Assembly (NCBI GenBank): GCA_017460955.1
Contig: JAFTZY010000055.1
Span: forward strand, 1-33,027
Reading direction: 5' to 3'
Origin: Oscillospiraceae bacterium
GTDB lineage: Bacteria; Bacillota; Clostridia; Oscillospirales; Ruminococcaceae
Length of the DNA stretch: 33,027 nt
Positions 6,556 through 14,771 of the stretch are shown here, piece after piece. The notes beneath the pieces were generated by a model. It did no database searches. It was given only the letters and a program-made list of their open reading frames with translations, and had not been told where the DNA came from. How positions within the stretch are numbered: the stretch's first letter is position 1; each line of letters begins with the position of its first letter. The position numbers and the translations under genes are program-made.

Positions 6556-8871
6556 ATGCTGATGTACATTATCAAGCGCGACGGCCGTCGGGTGCCGTTC
6601 AACATGGAAAAGATCATCAATGCTGTATTCAAGGCTGCCAAGGCAGTGGGCGGTACGGATTATGAGGAGGCGACCCATGTCGCCGAGGAGGTCTGCCGTC
6701 TGTGCGAGCAGCAGTACGGGGATACCCCCACGGTCGAGCAGGTGCAGGACCTCGTGGAGAAGGTCCTCATTGAGCGCGGCCATGCCCAGACCGCCAAGGC
6801 GTACATCCTGTACCGCTATGAGCGGACACGTTCCCGTGAAATGAAGACCAACTTGATGAGCGTGCTCAACGAGCTGACGTTCAATTCCGCCAAGGACAGC
6901 GATATCAAGCGTGAGAACGCCAACATCGACGGCGACACCGCCATGGGTACCATGCTCAAGTACGGCAGCGTCTCCGCCAAGGAGTTCTACGAGCTGTACG
7001 TCCTCAAGCCCGAGCATGCCAAGGCGCACTCGAACGGCGACATCCACATCCATGACCTGGACTTCCTGACGCTGACCACGACCTGCTGCCAGATCGATCT
7101 CATCAAGCTCTTCCACGGCGGCTTTTCGACGGGCCACGGCTTCCTGCGTGAGCCGAACGACATTGCCAGCTATTCGGCACTCGCCTGCATTGCCATCCAG
7201 TCCAACCAGAACGACCAGCACGGCGGCCAGAGCGTGCCGAATTTTGACTATGCCATGGCCGACGGCGTCAGAAAGACCTATATCGCCCGCTACCGCCAGA
7301 ATGCCGAGCGCGGCATCGAGCTTTTGACCGATCAGGCCGATCCCCGGAAGCTCACCGATGACATGCTCGGGGCTGCCGCACAGCAGGGACTGGTCCCGGT
7401 CGTGGCCGATGACAACGGATTTGCGCAGGCCGCAGCGAAGTTCCTGGAGGCGCACATCCCGGCTGAGACCGTGGCCCGCATCCTGGAGTTTGCCGCAAAG
7501 CATGCCTACCAGGAGACCAACCGTGCCACCTACCAAGCCATGGAGGCACTGGTCCACAACCTCAACACCATGAACAGCCGTGCCGGCGCACAGACGCCCT
7601 TCTCCTCGATCAACTACGGCACCGATACCACCCCCGAGGGCAGAATGGTCATCGAGAACATCCTGCTGGCCAACGAAGCCGGCCTTGGCAACGGAGAGAC
7701 CCCGATCTTCCCGATCCACATCTTCAAGATCAAGGAAGGCGTCAACTACAATCCGGAGGATCCGAACTACGATCTGTTCAAGCTGGCCTGCCGCGTATCG
7801 GCAAAGCGCCTGTTCCCGAACTTCTCCTTCATCGATGCCCCCTACAACCTCAAGTACTATAAGGAAGGGGACTACCGCACGGAGATCGCGTACATGGGCT
7901 GCCGCACGAGAGTCATCGGCAATGTGCATGACCCGAGCCGTGAGATCGTGACCGGCCGCGGCAACCTGAGCTTTACCTCCATCAATCTGCCCCGCCTTGC
8001 CATTGAGGCGGACCACGACATTGACAAATTCTACGAGAACCTGGACAATATGATGGATCTTGCGATCGACCAGCTCCTCGACCGCTTCCGTATCCAGTGC
8101 CAGAAGAAGGTCCGCAACTTCCCGTTCCTGATGGGACAGGGCATCTGGATCGACTCCGAGAAGCTCAGCCCCGACGAGAGCGTGGCAGAGGTCCTCAAGC
8201 ACGGCACGCTGTCCGTGGGCTTCATCGGCCTTGCCGAGACGCTCAAGTGCCTGATCGGCGAGCATCACGGCGAGAGCGAACGTGCCCGCGAGCTGGGCCT
8301 CCAGATCATCACCCGCATGCGCCGCCGTCTGGATGCGGAGGCAGAGAAGCGCCAGCTGAATTTCTCGCTGCTGGCAACGCCCGCCGAGGGCCTGTCCGGC
8401 CGCTTTGTACGGATGGATGCCAAGCGCTACGGCAAGATCCCGGGCGTGACGGACCGCAGCTACTACACCAACTCCTTCCATGTGCCGGTGTACTATCCGA
8501 TCAGCGCCTTTGAGAAGATCCGCATCGAGGCACCGTACCATGAGCTGACCAATGCAGGACATATCAGCTATGTGGAGCTCGACGGCGATCCGCTCGAGAA
8601 TCTGTCCGCCTTTGAGAAGATCATCCGCTGCATGAAGGAATCCGGCATCGGCTACGGCTCGATCAACCATCCCGTGGACCGCGATCCTGTGTGCGGCTAT
8701 ACCGGCATCATCGGCGATGTATGCCCGATGTGCGGCAGACCCGAGAAGGACCACAACGGTGTCGGCTTTGAGCGCATCCGCCGCATTACCGGCTATCTTG
8801 TCGGCACCCTCGACCGCTTCAACAATGCCAAGCGCAGCGAGGTCGGCGACAGAGTCAAGCACGACGTATAA
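6556..8871 (+). CDS. nrdD: Anaerobic (class III) ribonucleoside-triphosphate reductase
   Basis: 771 aa. Makes deoxyribonucleotides from ribonucleoside triphosphates without oxygen, using a glycyl radical and usually formate as reductant. An ATP-cone fills about residues 3-92 (YIIKRDGRRVPFNMEKI), the allosteric site for overall activity. The catalytic barrel includes the Cys pair in TTTCCQIDL and the MGCRTRV segment carrying the likely thiyl-radical Cys. Near the C-terminus a metal-site region reads DPVCGYTGIIGDVCPMCG, followed by RRITGYLVGT with the radical Gly at about 746. The ATG at 6556 has AGGAGG 9 nt upstream; an in-frame GTG at 6550 is too close to it. nrdG follows after 62 nt. The region has one visible Cys where a CxxC pair might be expected first (D-P-V-C), which may be normal in this clade. 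Confidence 0.96.
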   Translation: MLMYIIKRDGRRVPFNMEKIINAVFKAAKAVGGTDYEEATHVAEEVCRLCEQQYGDTPTVEQVQDLVEKVLIERGHAQTAKAYILYRYERTRSREMKTNLMSVLNELTFNSAKDSDIKRENANIDGDTAMGTMLKYGSVSAKEFYELYVLKPEHAKAHSNGDIHIHDLDFLTLTTTCCQIDLIKLFHGGFSTGHGFLREPNDIASYSALACIAIQSNQNDQHGGQSVPNFDYAMADGVRKTYIARYRQNAERGIELLTDQADPRKLTDDMLGAAAQQGLVPVVADDNGFAQAAAKFLEAHIPAETVARILEFAAKHAYQETNRATYQAMEALVHNLNTMNSRAGAQTPFSSINYGTDTTPEGRMVIENILLANEAGLGNGETPIFPIHIFKIKEGVNYNPEDPNYDLFKLACRVSAKRLFPNFSFIDAPYNLKYYKEGDYRTEIAYMGCRTRVIGNVHDPSREIVTGRGNLSFTSINLPRLAIEADHDIDKFYENLDNMMDLAIDQLLDRFRIQCQKKVRNFPFLMGQGIWIDSEKLSPDESVAEVLKHGTLSVGFIGLAETLKCLIGEHHGESERARELGLQIITRMRRRLDAEAEKRQLNFSLLATPAEGLSGRFVRMDAKRYGKIPGVTDRSYYTNSFHVPVYYPISAFEKIRIEAPYHELTNAGHISYVELDGDPLENLSAFEKIIRCMKESGIGYGSINHPVDRDPVCGYTGIIGDVCPMCGRPEKDHNGVGFERIRRITGYLVGTLDRFNNAKRSEVGDRVKHDV

Positions 8872-8879
8872 AGACCCAC

Positions 8880-8907
8880 ATCACCCCACCCTGAGCGGTG
8901 GGGTGAT
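8880..8907 (+). other. Intercistronic hairpin between nrdD and nrdG
   Basis: Perfect 11-bp stem (8880-8890 with 8897-8907) and a 6-nt loop. No U-tract follows, so it is unlikely to be a full terminator. It may stabilise the nrdD message or lower read-through into nrdG, whose SD (AAGGAGG) follows at about 8920. Confidence 0.6.
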
Positions 8908-8933
8908 GCGCACCTACCGAAGGAGGGAGCATC

Positions 8934-9446
8934 ATGCTGCTGCAAGTATCGGGCACGGCCAATGATTCGATCGTGGACGGCCCCGGCCTGCGCTTTACCG
9001 TGTTCGTGCAGGGATGTCCGCACAGATGTCCCGGCTGCCACAATCCGCAGACCCATCCCTTTGAAGGCGGGACCCCGACGGAAACGGGGGCGCTGCTCGA
9101 GCGCATCAAGGAAAATCCCCTGCTCGACGGGGTGACCTTCAGCGGGGGGGAGCCCTTCTGTCAGGCGCCGGCACTCGCTGCTCTCGGGCAGGAGGTGCGC
9201 CGCCTGGGACTGAACATCATGACCTACACGGGGTACACCTTCGAGGACCTCTATGAGCATCTGGACGAGGAGGAAAACGGCTACCGGGCACTGCTGTCCG
9301 TGACCGACTGGCTCGTGGACGGGCCGTTCATCGAGTCGCTCAAGAGCTACCAGCTCCATTTCAAGGGGAGCATCAACCAGCGCATCCTCGATGTGCAGAA
9401 AAGCCTTGCAGCCGGGTCCCCCGTCGGCGCGGACTGGGCAAGATGA
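8934..9446 (+). CDS. nrdG: Anaerobic ribonucleotide reductase activase
   Basis: 170-aa radical SAM activating enzyme. It uses a [4Fe-4S] cluster and S-adenosylmethionine to put the glycyl radical on NrdD. The cluster motif CxxxCxxC is Cys28, Cys32, Cys35 in GCPHRCPGC. NDSIVDGPGLRFTVFVQGC before it and GVTFSGGEP (SAM-contacting GGE) after it are typical of the family. Length matches NrdG from Firmicutes. The start has AAGGAGGGAGC upstream. It is encoded directly after its partner nrdD, as usual, and its stop overlaps the next start by 4 nt (ATGA), tying the GIY-YIG gene to this unit. Confidence 0.95.
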   Translation: MLLQVSGTANDSIVDGPGLRFTVFVQGCPHRCPGCHNPQTHPFEGGTPTETGALLERIKENPLLDGVTFSGGEPFCQAPALAALGQEVRRLGLNIMTYTGYTFEDLYEHLDEEENGYRALLSVTDWLVDGPFIESLKSYQLHFKGSINQRILDVQKSLAAGSPVGADWAR

Positions 9447-9730
9447 ACTATACCTACATGCTGCGCTGTGCCGACGGCAGCCTCTACACGGGCTGGACGA
9501 ACGACCTGCGCCGCCGCCTGGCAGCGCACAATGCCGGACGCGGCGGCAAGTACACGCGCACACGGCGCCCCGTGACGCTGGTCTATGCCGAGGCGCATGC
9601 GGAAAAGCAGGCGGCCATGCGAAGGGAATACCACATCAAGCAGCTCACAAGACAGCAGAAGGAGGCCCTCCTCACAGCGGATTCCAACTGTCTGCCCGCA
9701 GAATACACACAAACAGCGGCACCGGAATGA
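9443..9730 (+). CDS. GIY-YIG domain protein (UPF0213 type)
   Basis: 95-aa protein consisting of little more than a GIY-YIG nuclease fold: N-terminal YTYMLRCADGSLYTGWTNDLRRRLAAHNAG gives the YxY...YTG pair and the conserved Arg, and a Lys-rich tail ends the domain. Proteins of the UhbY/YhbQ-like UPF0213 group have been linked to DNA handling or repair, but most are uncharacterised; no partner domain is present to give specificity. It overlaps the nrdG stop by 4 nt and so is probably translated with it. The stop codon lies in the loop of the terminator hairpin at 9711-9749. Confidence 0.85.
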   Translation: MNYTYMLRCADGSLYTGWTNDLRRRLAAHNAGRGGKYTRTRRPVTLVYAEAHAEKQAAMRREYHIKQLTRQQKEALLTADSNCLPAEYTQTAAPE

Positions 9731-9749
9731 GCTTCCGGTGCCGCTGTTT
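9711..9749. terminator. Bidirectional terminator of the nrdDG unit
   Basis: Perfect 17-bp stem (9711-9727 with 9733-9749) and a 5-nt loop, TGAGC, which contains the stop codon of the GIY-YIG gene (9728-9730). The arms end in AAA/TTT, giving a short T-run in both directions. It also serves the converging regulator gene ending at 9791. Confidence 0.85.
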
Positions 9750-9790
9750 TTAGGATCCCATATCCGCCGTGCTTTTGCAAGTGACGGATC

Positions 9791-11968
9791 TCAGCCGGTG
9801 CTGCCCTTGCGGTAGGCAGTCGGAGTCATGCCGACCTCCTTCTTGAACAGGCGCATGAAGTGTGAGTAGTCATACCCGCATTTCTCGGCAATGTCCTGTA
9901 GGATCAGATTGGTCTGCAAAAGCAGCTTCTTGGCATACGCAAGCTTGCTGTGCTGGATGTCCTGGGAGCAGCCCCAGCCGAAGGCCCTCCGGTAGACCTT
10001 GAGGAAGTACGACTGGCTCATCTGCATCCGTCGGGCGCATTCCTCCACGGTCCAGCCCTCCTCCGGGTTGGAGTAGATCTCCCGGCGCAGGGCGGACAGG
10101 CGCTGGTAGTGCTGTCCCACCTGGAAGCTGGGCTGCTCGATGGCACGCGCCTGTTCGAGCAGCGCCCGGACTGTTTCCCGTACAGGGACGGGAGCTGCCG
10201 TATCACAGAGCATACACGCACTTGTCAGGTAGATGAAGCGGTGCGCCTCCCGGATGCCGCTCTCCTCGAACTGCGCATCGATTTGCGCCTTGAGGATCTC
10301 CGGACGGCTCACGGGAGGCAGCTGTGAGCCCATCACCAGGAACGCGCCGTTCTCCGCATCGAATACCTGCTCATGGCCCCGGCAGTTGCGCAGGAGGATG
10401 TCCGATACGGCCAGCAGTACCCGGTCATGCGCCAGGCGGTTCTCCACATCCGTAAGCTGTCCAAGTCCGCCGATGCAGAATGCCATCAGATACAGCGTCT
10501 CCCCGTACAGCTGCGCCGTATCCGCACAGCCCTGCCAGGTGGCCTCGCTGCGGTCAAAGACGTACAGTCCCGTCAGCTCATCCCGGCTGCCCCGCACGGC
10601 ACTGCGGAAGGCAAGACTGCGGTATTCGCTTTGCAGGCAGAAGAAGGCCAGTACGCTGCCGACCTCCCGGCAAAAGCGCAGATGATAGATGTCATAGCTG
10701 TCGGCGGCGCCGTCCATGCGCAGGAGCGAATAGCCGAAGCAGCGGTCATGGAAGTAGAGCGGAACAAAGAAGGTCACACACGGCACTGTCCCGTCCATCT
10801 GCTCCGGGACCATCCGGGAGAGCGGGAAGGGAATGCCGCTGCCGTCCTCCTGCATGCAGAGCATCTGCGGGGAATAGCCCTCCATGCGGTAGTGCTCGCC
10901 GCTCGGCAGAAATTCCGTCCGGTTCCAGTCGCTGCACAGGCACAGCGCATGGACGCCCGGAGCATCCTCCCGAGAGCTGTCCATTGCCCGGTAGATGCAC
11001 CGGATCAGCTCTGCGACACTGTCATCGGAGGCTTTGAGATTGGCAACGAGCGAATCGAGATACCGCGCCTCCAGAACATGGTAGTACATCACCTGTGCCG
11101 TTGTGCCGGAGCGCTGGTGTCCGCAGCTCTCCCCCCACGACAAACAGCAGCGGGCCGCCGGCGCGGACGGCACCGTCCCTTCGAGGAGCGAGAGGAGCTT
11201 TTCCATGGCAAGACTGCCCAGCTGCTCCCAGTCGGGGGAGACGGAGGTGATCGAGGGGGAATGGAGCTGCGCATCGGGGATCCCGTCAAATCCGGTGACC
11301 AGAAGCGACTGCGGCACCTGTACCCCTCGTTCTGCCAGCGCATCGCACAGCGACATGGCCATGCGGTCATTGCCGCAGACAACGGCATCGGGCATCGTGC
11401 GCGTCCCGTCCGTCAGCTCCCGGGCCAGTACCTGCGGGGCATTGATCCAGTAATCCCCGTACACCAGCCGCTCCTCCGGCGCCTCAAGCCCCGCTGCGTG
11501 CATGGCATTGCGCCAGCCGTCGGCACGGTTGAACGATGTCTGCATGGTGACAGGACCCGTCAGGCACAGAATGTCCCGGCAGCCGTGCTCGCGGATGAGA
11601 TGTGTGACAACTGCCTCGAACGCGCTCTTTTCATCGAACCAGACATGGGGGTATTCCTCCGGGTCGGACGCAATGACGACCACGGGCCCCGAAAAATGCG
11701 CCTTGAGATACTGCCGGATCTCGGCCTTGGTATCGTCCCGTGAGAAGGTGTACGGCAGCCAGATGATGCCGTCAAGGCACTCGTCCTGGATGACATGCAA
11801 AAGGTTCCACTCCGCATGCAGGGCACGCTCCTCATAGAACTCCTCATTGATCGTAAACACATAGGCCGAACGCCCGCTGGCATAGCAGGCCTTGAGGATC
11901 CCGGCGAGCTGCGGCCGGTTGATGGAATGGTAGGGCCGCCCGATGAGAATGCCGATCTTTTTGTACAT
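9791..11968 (-). CDS. LacI-sensor/AraC-type transcription regulator
   Basis: 725 aa. Residues 1 to about 290 are a periplasmic-binding-protein-like sugar sensor as in LacI regulators (MYKKIGILIGRPYHSINRPQ, VVCGNDRMAMSLCDAL, VTGFDGIPDAQ), but without the usual N-terminal DNA-binding headpiece. About 310-455 is an unassigned GAF-like region. At 463 a DELTGLYVFDR motif begins a domain that looks like a GGDEF fold with a ruined active loop (ENGAF about 540-544). About 630-722 is a two-helix-turn-helix AraC DNA-binding domain (WTVEECARRMQMSQSYFLKVYRR; DIAEKCGYDYSHFMRLFKKEVGMTP). It lies back-to-back with the PL11 gene, so it probably controls it in response to a pectin-derived sugar. The ATG at 11968 has AGGGGGG 9 nt upstream. 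Confidence 0.85.
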   Translation of the reverse strand: MYKKIGILIGRPYHSINRPQLAGILKACYASGRSAYVFTINEEFYEERALHAEWNLLHVIQDECLDGIIWLPYTFSRDDTKAEIRQYLKAHFSGPVVVIASDPEEYPHVWFDEKSAFEAVVTHLIREHGCRDILCLTGPVTMQTSFNRADGWRNAMHAAGLEAPEERLVYGDYWINAPQVLARELTDGTRTMPDAVVCGNDRMAMSLCDALAERGVQVPQSLLVTGFDGIPDAQLHSPSITSVSPDWEQLGSLAMEKLLSLLEGTVPSAPAARCCLSWGESCGHQRSGTTAQVMYYHVLEARYLDSLVANLKASDDSVAELIRCIYRAMDSSREDAPGVHALCLCSDWNRTEFLPSGEHYRMEGYSPQMLCMQEDGSGIPFPLSRMVPEQMDGTVPCVTFFVPLYFHDRCFGYSLLRMDGAADSYDIYHLRFCREVGSVLAFFCLQSEYRSLAFRSAVRGSRDELTGLYVFDRSEATWQGCADTAQLYGETLYLMAFCIGGLGQLTDVENRLAHDRVLLAVSDILLRNCRGHEQVFDAENGAFLVMGSQLPPVSRPEILKAQIDAQFEESGIREAHRFIYLTSACMLCDTAAPVPVRETVRALLEQARAIEQPSFQVGQHYQRLSALRREIYSNPEEGWTVEECARRMQMSQSYFLKVYRRAFGWGCSQDIQHSKLAYAKKLLLQTNLILQDIAEKCGYDYSHFMRLFKKEVGMTPTAYRKGSTG

Positions 11969-11998
11969 GTTTTTGTCCCCCCTTGCTGTACTATTCTC

Positions 11999-12027
11999 AT
12001 TATAGCACATTTTATCGAAAAATGCAA
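11999..12027 (-). promoter_or_regulatory. Promoter of the regulator gene
   Basis: Minus strand: TTGCAT, 17-nt spacer, TATAAT with extended TGC. Predicted start near 11992, about 24 nt before the ATG. Confidence 0.7.
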
Positions 12028-12071
12028 CTAAAAAATGAGCGATTTTGCAATAAATAATTCCTACTCTGCAA
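12023..12071 (+). promoter_or_regulatory. Three TGCAA direct repeats, possible operator
   Basis: TGCAA occurs at 12023, 12046 and 12067 (steps of 23 and 21 bp, two helical turns). The first is part of the regulator -35 and the last abuts the PL11 -35. AraC-family proteins often bind direct repeats on one DNA face. This is a weak, short motif; a role is inferred. Confidence 0.35.
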
Positions 12072-12100
12072 TTGTGAACAAATCTGAAATATGTTACAAT
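12072..12100 (+). promoter_or_regulatory. Promoter of the PL11 lyase gene
   Basis: TTGTGA at 12072-12077, 17-nt spacer, TACAAT at 12095-12100. The non-ideal -35 with adjacent repeats fits a promoter needing an activator. The ATG is at 12139 behind AAGGGGGG. Confidence 0.6.
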
Positions 12101-12138
12101 GGATGTATAAAGATAGACTACAAGGGGGGTCCATATTG

Positions 12139-14697
12139 ATGAAACACAAACATGTTCGCAGGGCAGCGGCCGCGCTGCTCTCACTGGGGCTTTGTCTCCA
12201 GGGACTGCCGGCAGCTTCGCCGGTCCGCGCAGCACAGGACACGCTGTACTACGGCGATCTGGACGGGGACAGCGTCCTCACCGTCCGGGATCTTGCACTG
12301 ATGAAGCAGGGACTGCGCACGCCGTCCGTCCTCGATGCGCTGCACCAGGCGCTCTTTGACCTCAATGTCAGCGGCGGGATGGACACAGGGGACATCCTGC
12401 TCTTGCAGCAGTACCTCGTGCGGGAGATCGACCACTTCCCGTCGGGTGCGGTCTATGAGCCGGCGCCCGGACCGGAGGTCCTCTACAACGGCCAGAAAAC
12501 GCTCACGAGCGGCCGCTTTGTGGAAAAGCTTGACCGCGGCACCTATGCGGTCAATGCCGGCGGCTCCGTCTTTGTCAGCTGGCGCCTTCTGGCAAATGAT
12601 GAGCCGGACATCGGCTTTAATGTGTACCGCACGACCGGCGGCCAGACCGTGCAGCTCAATGCCGAGCCCCTGACCGGCGGGACGAATTTCACGGACACCA
12701 CCGCCGATCTCTCCAAGGACAATACCTACTATGTCACGACCGTCTATAACGGTGTCGAGACACCCACGGATGGTGATTTCACGCTGAAAGCGGGGGCATC
12801 CATCTTCACCAAGGGCAATGCAGGCGCAGCGCAGATCATCCCGATCAAGGAGGGCGGCACGATCCATTTTGTCTGGGTCGGCGATTTCAACCAGGACGGC
12901 AAGTATGATTTCCTTGTGGACCGCTGCACGGACGATCACCAGAAGCTCGAGGCCTATCTCAATGACGGCACCTATCTCTGGACGCTCGACCTTGGTGTCA
13001 ACAGCGAAGAGAAGAACAACATCACCCCCGGCGCGTCCACGATCGATGTGGGTATGTGGGACGGTGCGACTGTGTATGACATCGACATGGACGGCTCCGC
13101 TGAGGTCCTCGTGCGCATCGCGGACGGCGTGACCTTCGGGGACGGCAGGAAATTCAGCAATAATTCCGGCGGCAACGGACAGGCGATCGCGGTGCTTGAT
13201 GGCATGACGGGCGCACTCGAGGCCTCTGTCAACCTGCCGCAGGATTATATGAGCATCGGCCCGATGGCATGTATGATGGAGGTCGGCTACCTTGACGGCG
13301 TCAATCCCGCACTGGTCTGCTGGATCAAGAACCGCAATGCCGACAAGAGCTTCAACAGTATGATGGTCACCTACGGCTATGCCGGCGGGACTGAATTCAA
13401 GCAGCTCTGGAAATACGATGCCAAGGATATGGGCGGTGCCGAGGCGCATCAGTTCCGTGTGGAGGATGTGGACTACGACGGCAAGGATGAAGTCCTCCAC
13501 ATGGGCTATGTGCTCAACGGAGACGGCACGCTGCGCTATCAGGTCAAGGACGTAGTCCACGGCGACCGCTGGCATGTCACCGCCTTCTCCAATGCGCAGA
13601 ACGGCAAGGAAATGTGGGGCTACGGTGTGCAGCAGCGCAACCCGAATACCCTTCTCGAATACATCTACAACGCCTCCACTGGCGAGCTGCTTTGGACGAA
13701 TTACGGCGGCGACGGCTCCGTGGACATCGGCCGCGGAGACATCGGTGACGTGGACCCGACGCACGAGGGCTATGAGGTCTGGTCGTTCCAGGGCATGTAC
13801 GACATGCACGGTAACAAGATCTCGGATACCAACGCCTACCCCTCCTTAAAGCTCTACTGGGACGGCGACCTCCTCTCGGAATCCTACAACGACTCCAAGA
13901 TCGAGAAGTGGCACTATGACACGGCCTCCGTGGAGCGTGTGGCCACCACCTGGAAGATCACGGACTGCGCCTCGAGTGACCGCGGTGCGCCGATGTTCTA
14001 CGGCGACATCCTCGGTGACTGGCGCGAGGAGATCATCTGCACGGGCTATGATTATGCAAGTCTTGTCATCCTCTCCACGACCATCCCGACGGACTACCGC
14101 CTCAACACTCTCTCGCAGGATCCGGCGTACCGGAACGACATGACGAGCAAGGGCTATGTGCAGTCGAACATGCTCAGCTACTACCTCGGTGACGGGATGG
14201 ACGATCCCGGTCAGCCGGATGTGCGCTACATCGGCGAGGTCGCACTCGATGAGAACACGACCTATGCCATCCGCAATGTGAACAGCAGCCGCGTGATGGA
14301 TGTGGCCCAGTCGAGCCGTGCGGACGGTACGAACGTGCAGCAGTACGGCACAGTCCCCGGCAAGTCCAACAACACCTGGACGGTAAAGTCCGCAGGCGAC
14401 GGGTACTACTACATCATCTCGAAGCTCTCGACCGGTGAGAACTGCTATCTCACTGTTGCAGACGGCGCCAATACCAACGGCGCGAACGTGGAGATCTCGA
14501 CCTTCCGCGGGGATGATTCCCAGAAGTTCCGGCTGAAGGCCAACCCCGGCGGCTCGGTGATGCTCATGACCAAGTGCTCGAACGAGACAAAGTGCGTCGA
14601 GATCGTCAATGCCGAGACCGGTGCGGGCGCCAATGTCCAGCAATGGGTCCCCACGGGCAGCACCTGCCAGTGGTGGAAATTTGAAACGGTAGGATAA
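12139..14697 (+). CDS. Secreted PL11 rhamnogalacturonan lyase with N-terminal dockerin
   Basis: 852 aa, modular. A signal peptide (1 to about 32, ending SPVRA-AQ) is followed at about 35-98 by a type I dockerin with loops GDLDGDSVLTVRD and FDLNVSGGMDTGD, unusually placed at the N-terminus. About 118-695 match polysaccharide lyase family 11 (LDRGTYAVNAGGSVFVSWRL; GFNVYR; DFNQDGKYDFLVDR; HQFRVEDVDYDGKDE; repeated DxDxDG-type Ca loops of an eight-bladed propeller). About 705-850 form a ricin/CBM13-like lectin domain (TYAIRNVNSSRVMDVAQ). PL11 enzymes cut the alternating rhamnose-galacturonate backbone of rhamnogalacturonan-I by beta-elimination; endo or exo action cannot be told here. It is probably controlled by the divergent LacI/AraC regulator. 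With the GH53 galactanase, it would degrade RG-I backbone and side chains. Confidence 0.93.
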   Translation: MKHKHVRRAAAALLSLGLCLQGLPAASPVRAAQDTLYYGDLDGDSVLTVRDLALMKQGLRTPSVLDALHQALFDLNVSGGMDTGDILLLQQYLVREIDHFPSGAVYEPAPGPEVLYNGQKTLTSGRFVEKLDRGTYAVNAGGSVFVSWRLLANDEPDIGFNVYRTTGGQTVQLNAEPLTGGTNFTDTTADLSKDNTYYVTTVYNGVETPTDGDFTLKAGASIFTKGNAGAAQIIPIKEGGTIHFVWVGDFNQDGKYDFLVDRCTDDHQKLEAYLNDGTYLWTLDLGVNSEEKNNITPGASTIDVGMWDGATVYDIDMDGSAEVLVRIADGVTFGDGRKFSNNSGGNGQAIAVLDGMTGALEASVNLPQDYMSIGPMACMMEVGYLDGVNPALVCWIKNRNADKSFNSMMVTYGYAGGTEFKQLWKYDAKDMGGAEAHQFRVEDVDYDGKDEVLHMGYVLNGDGTLRYQVKDVVHGDRWHVTAFSNAQNGKEMWGYGVQQRNPNTLLEYIYNASTGELLWTNYGGDGSVDIGRGDIGDVDPTHEGYEVWSFQGMYDMHGNKISDTNAYPSLKLYWDGDLLSESYNDSKIEKWHYDTASVERVATTWKITDCASSDRGAPMFYGDILGDWREEIICTGYDYASLVILSTTIPTDYRLNTLSQDPAYRNDMTSKGYVQSNMLSYYLGDGMDDPGQPDVRYIGEVALDENTTYAIRNVNSSRVMDVAQSSRADGTNVQQYGTVPGKSNNTWTVKSAGDGYYYIISKLSTGENCYLTVADGANTNGANVEISTFRGDDSQKFRLKANPGGSVMLMTKCSNETKCVEIVNAETGAGANVQQWVPTGSTCQWWKFETVG

Positions 14698-14718
14698 GTC
14701 CCCGCCATTGACAAACAA

Positions 14719-14762
14719 AAACCGCAAGTCCCCGATGATGGGGGCTTGCGGTTTGTTTTTTG
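14719..14762. terminator. Bidirectional terminator, PL11 gene and ten-gene operon
   Basis: Stem of about 15 bp (14719-14733 with 14740-14754, one G-T pair), loop GATGAT, then a plus-strand T-run to 14762. On the minus strand the stem is followed by a T-rich stretch, so it also ends the converging operon. Confidence 0.85.
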
Positions 14763-14771
14763 GGGGAAGGC

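Noticed and set aside
8097-8513. 138-codon plus-strand frame within nrdD
   Set aside because: An out-of-frame shadow of nrdD with an Arg/Pro-rich product and no start signal.
6535-8862. 775-codon open frame antisense to nrdD
   Set aside because: nrdD is certain by motif and context. Long antisense frames are common here because of high GC at third positions.
12181-13809. 542-codon open frame antisense to the PL11 gene
   Set aside because: No motif or SD; the PL11 frame is supported by domains throughout.
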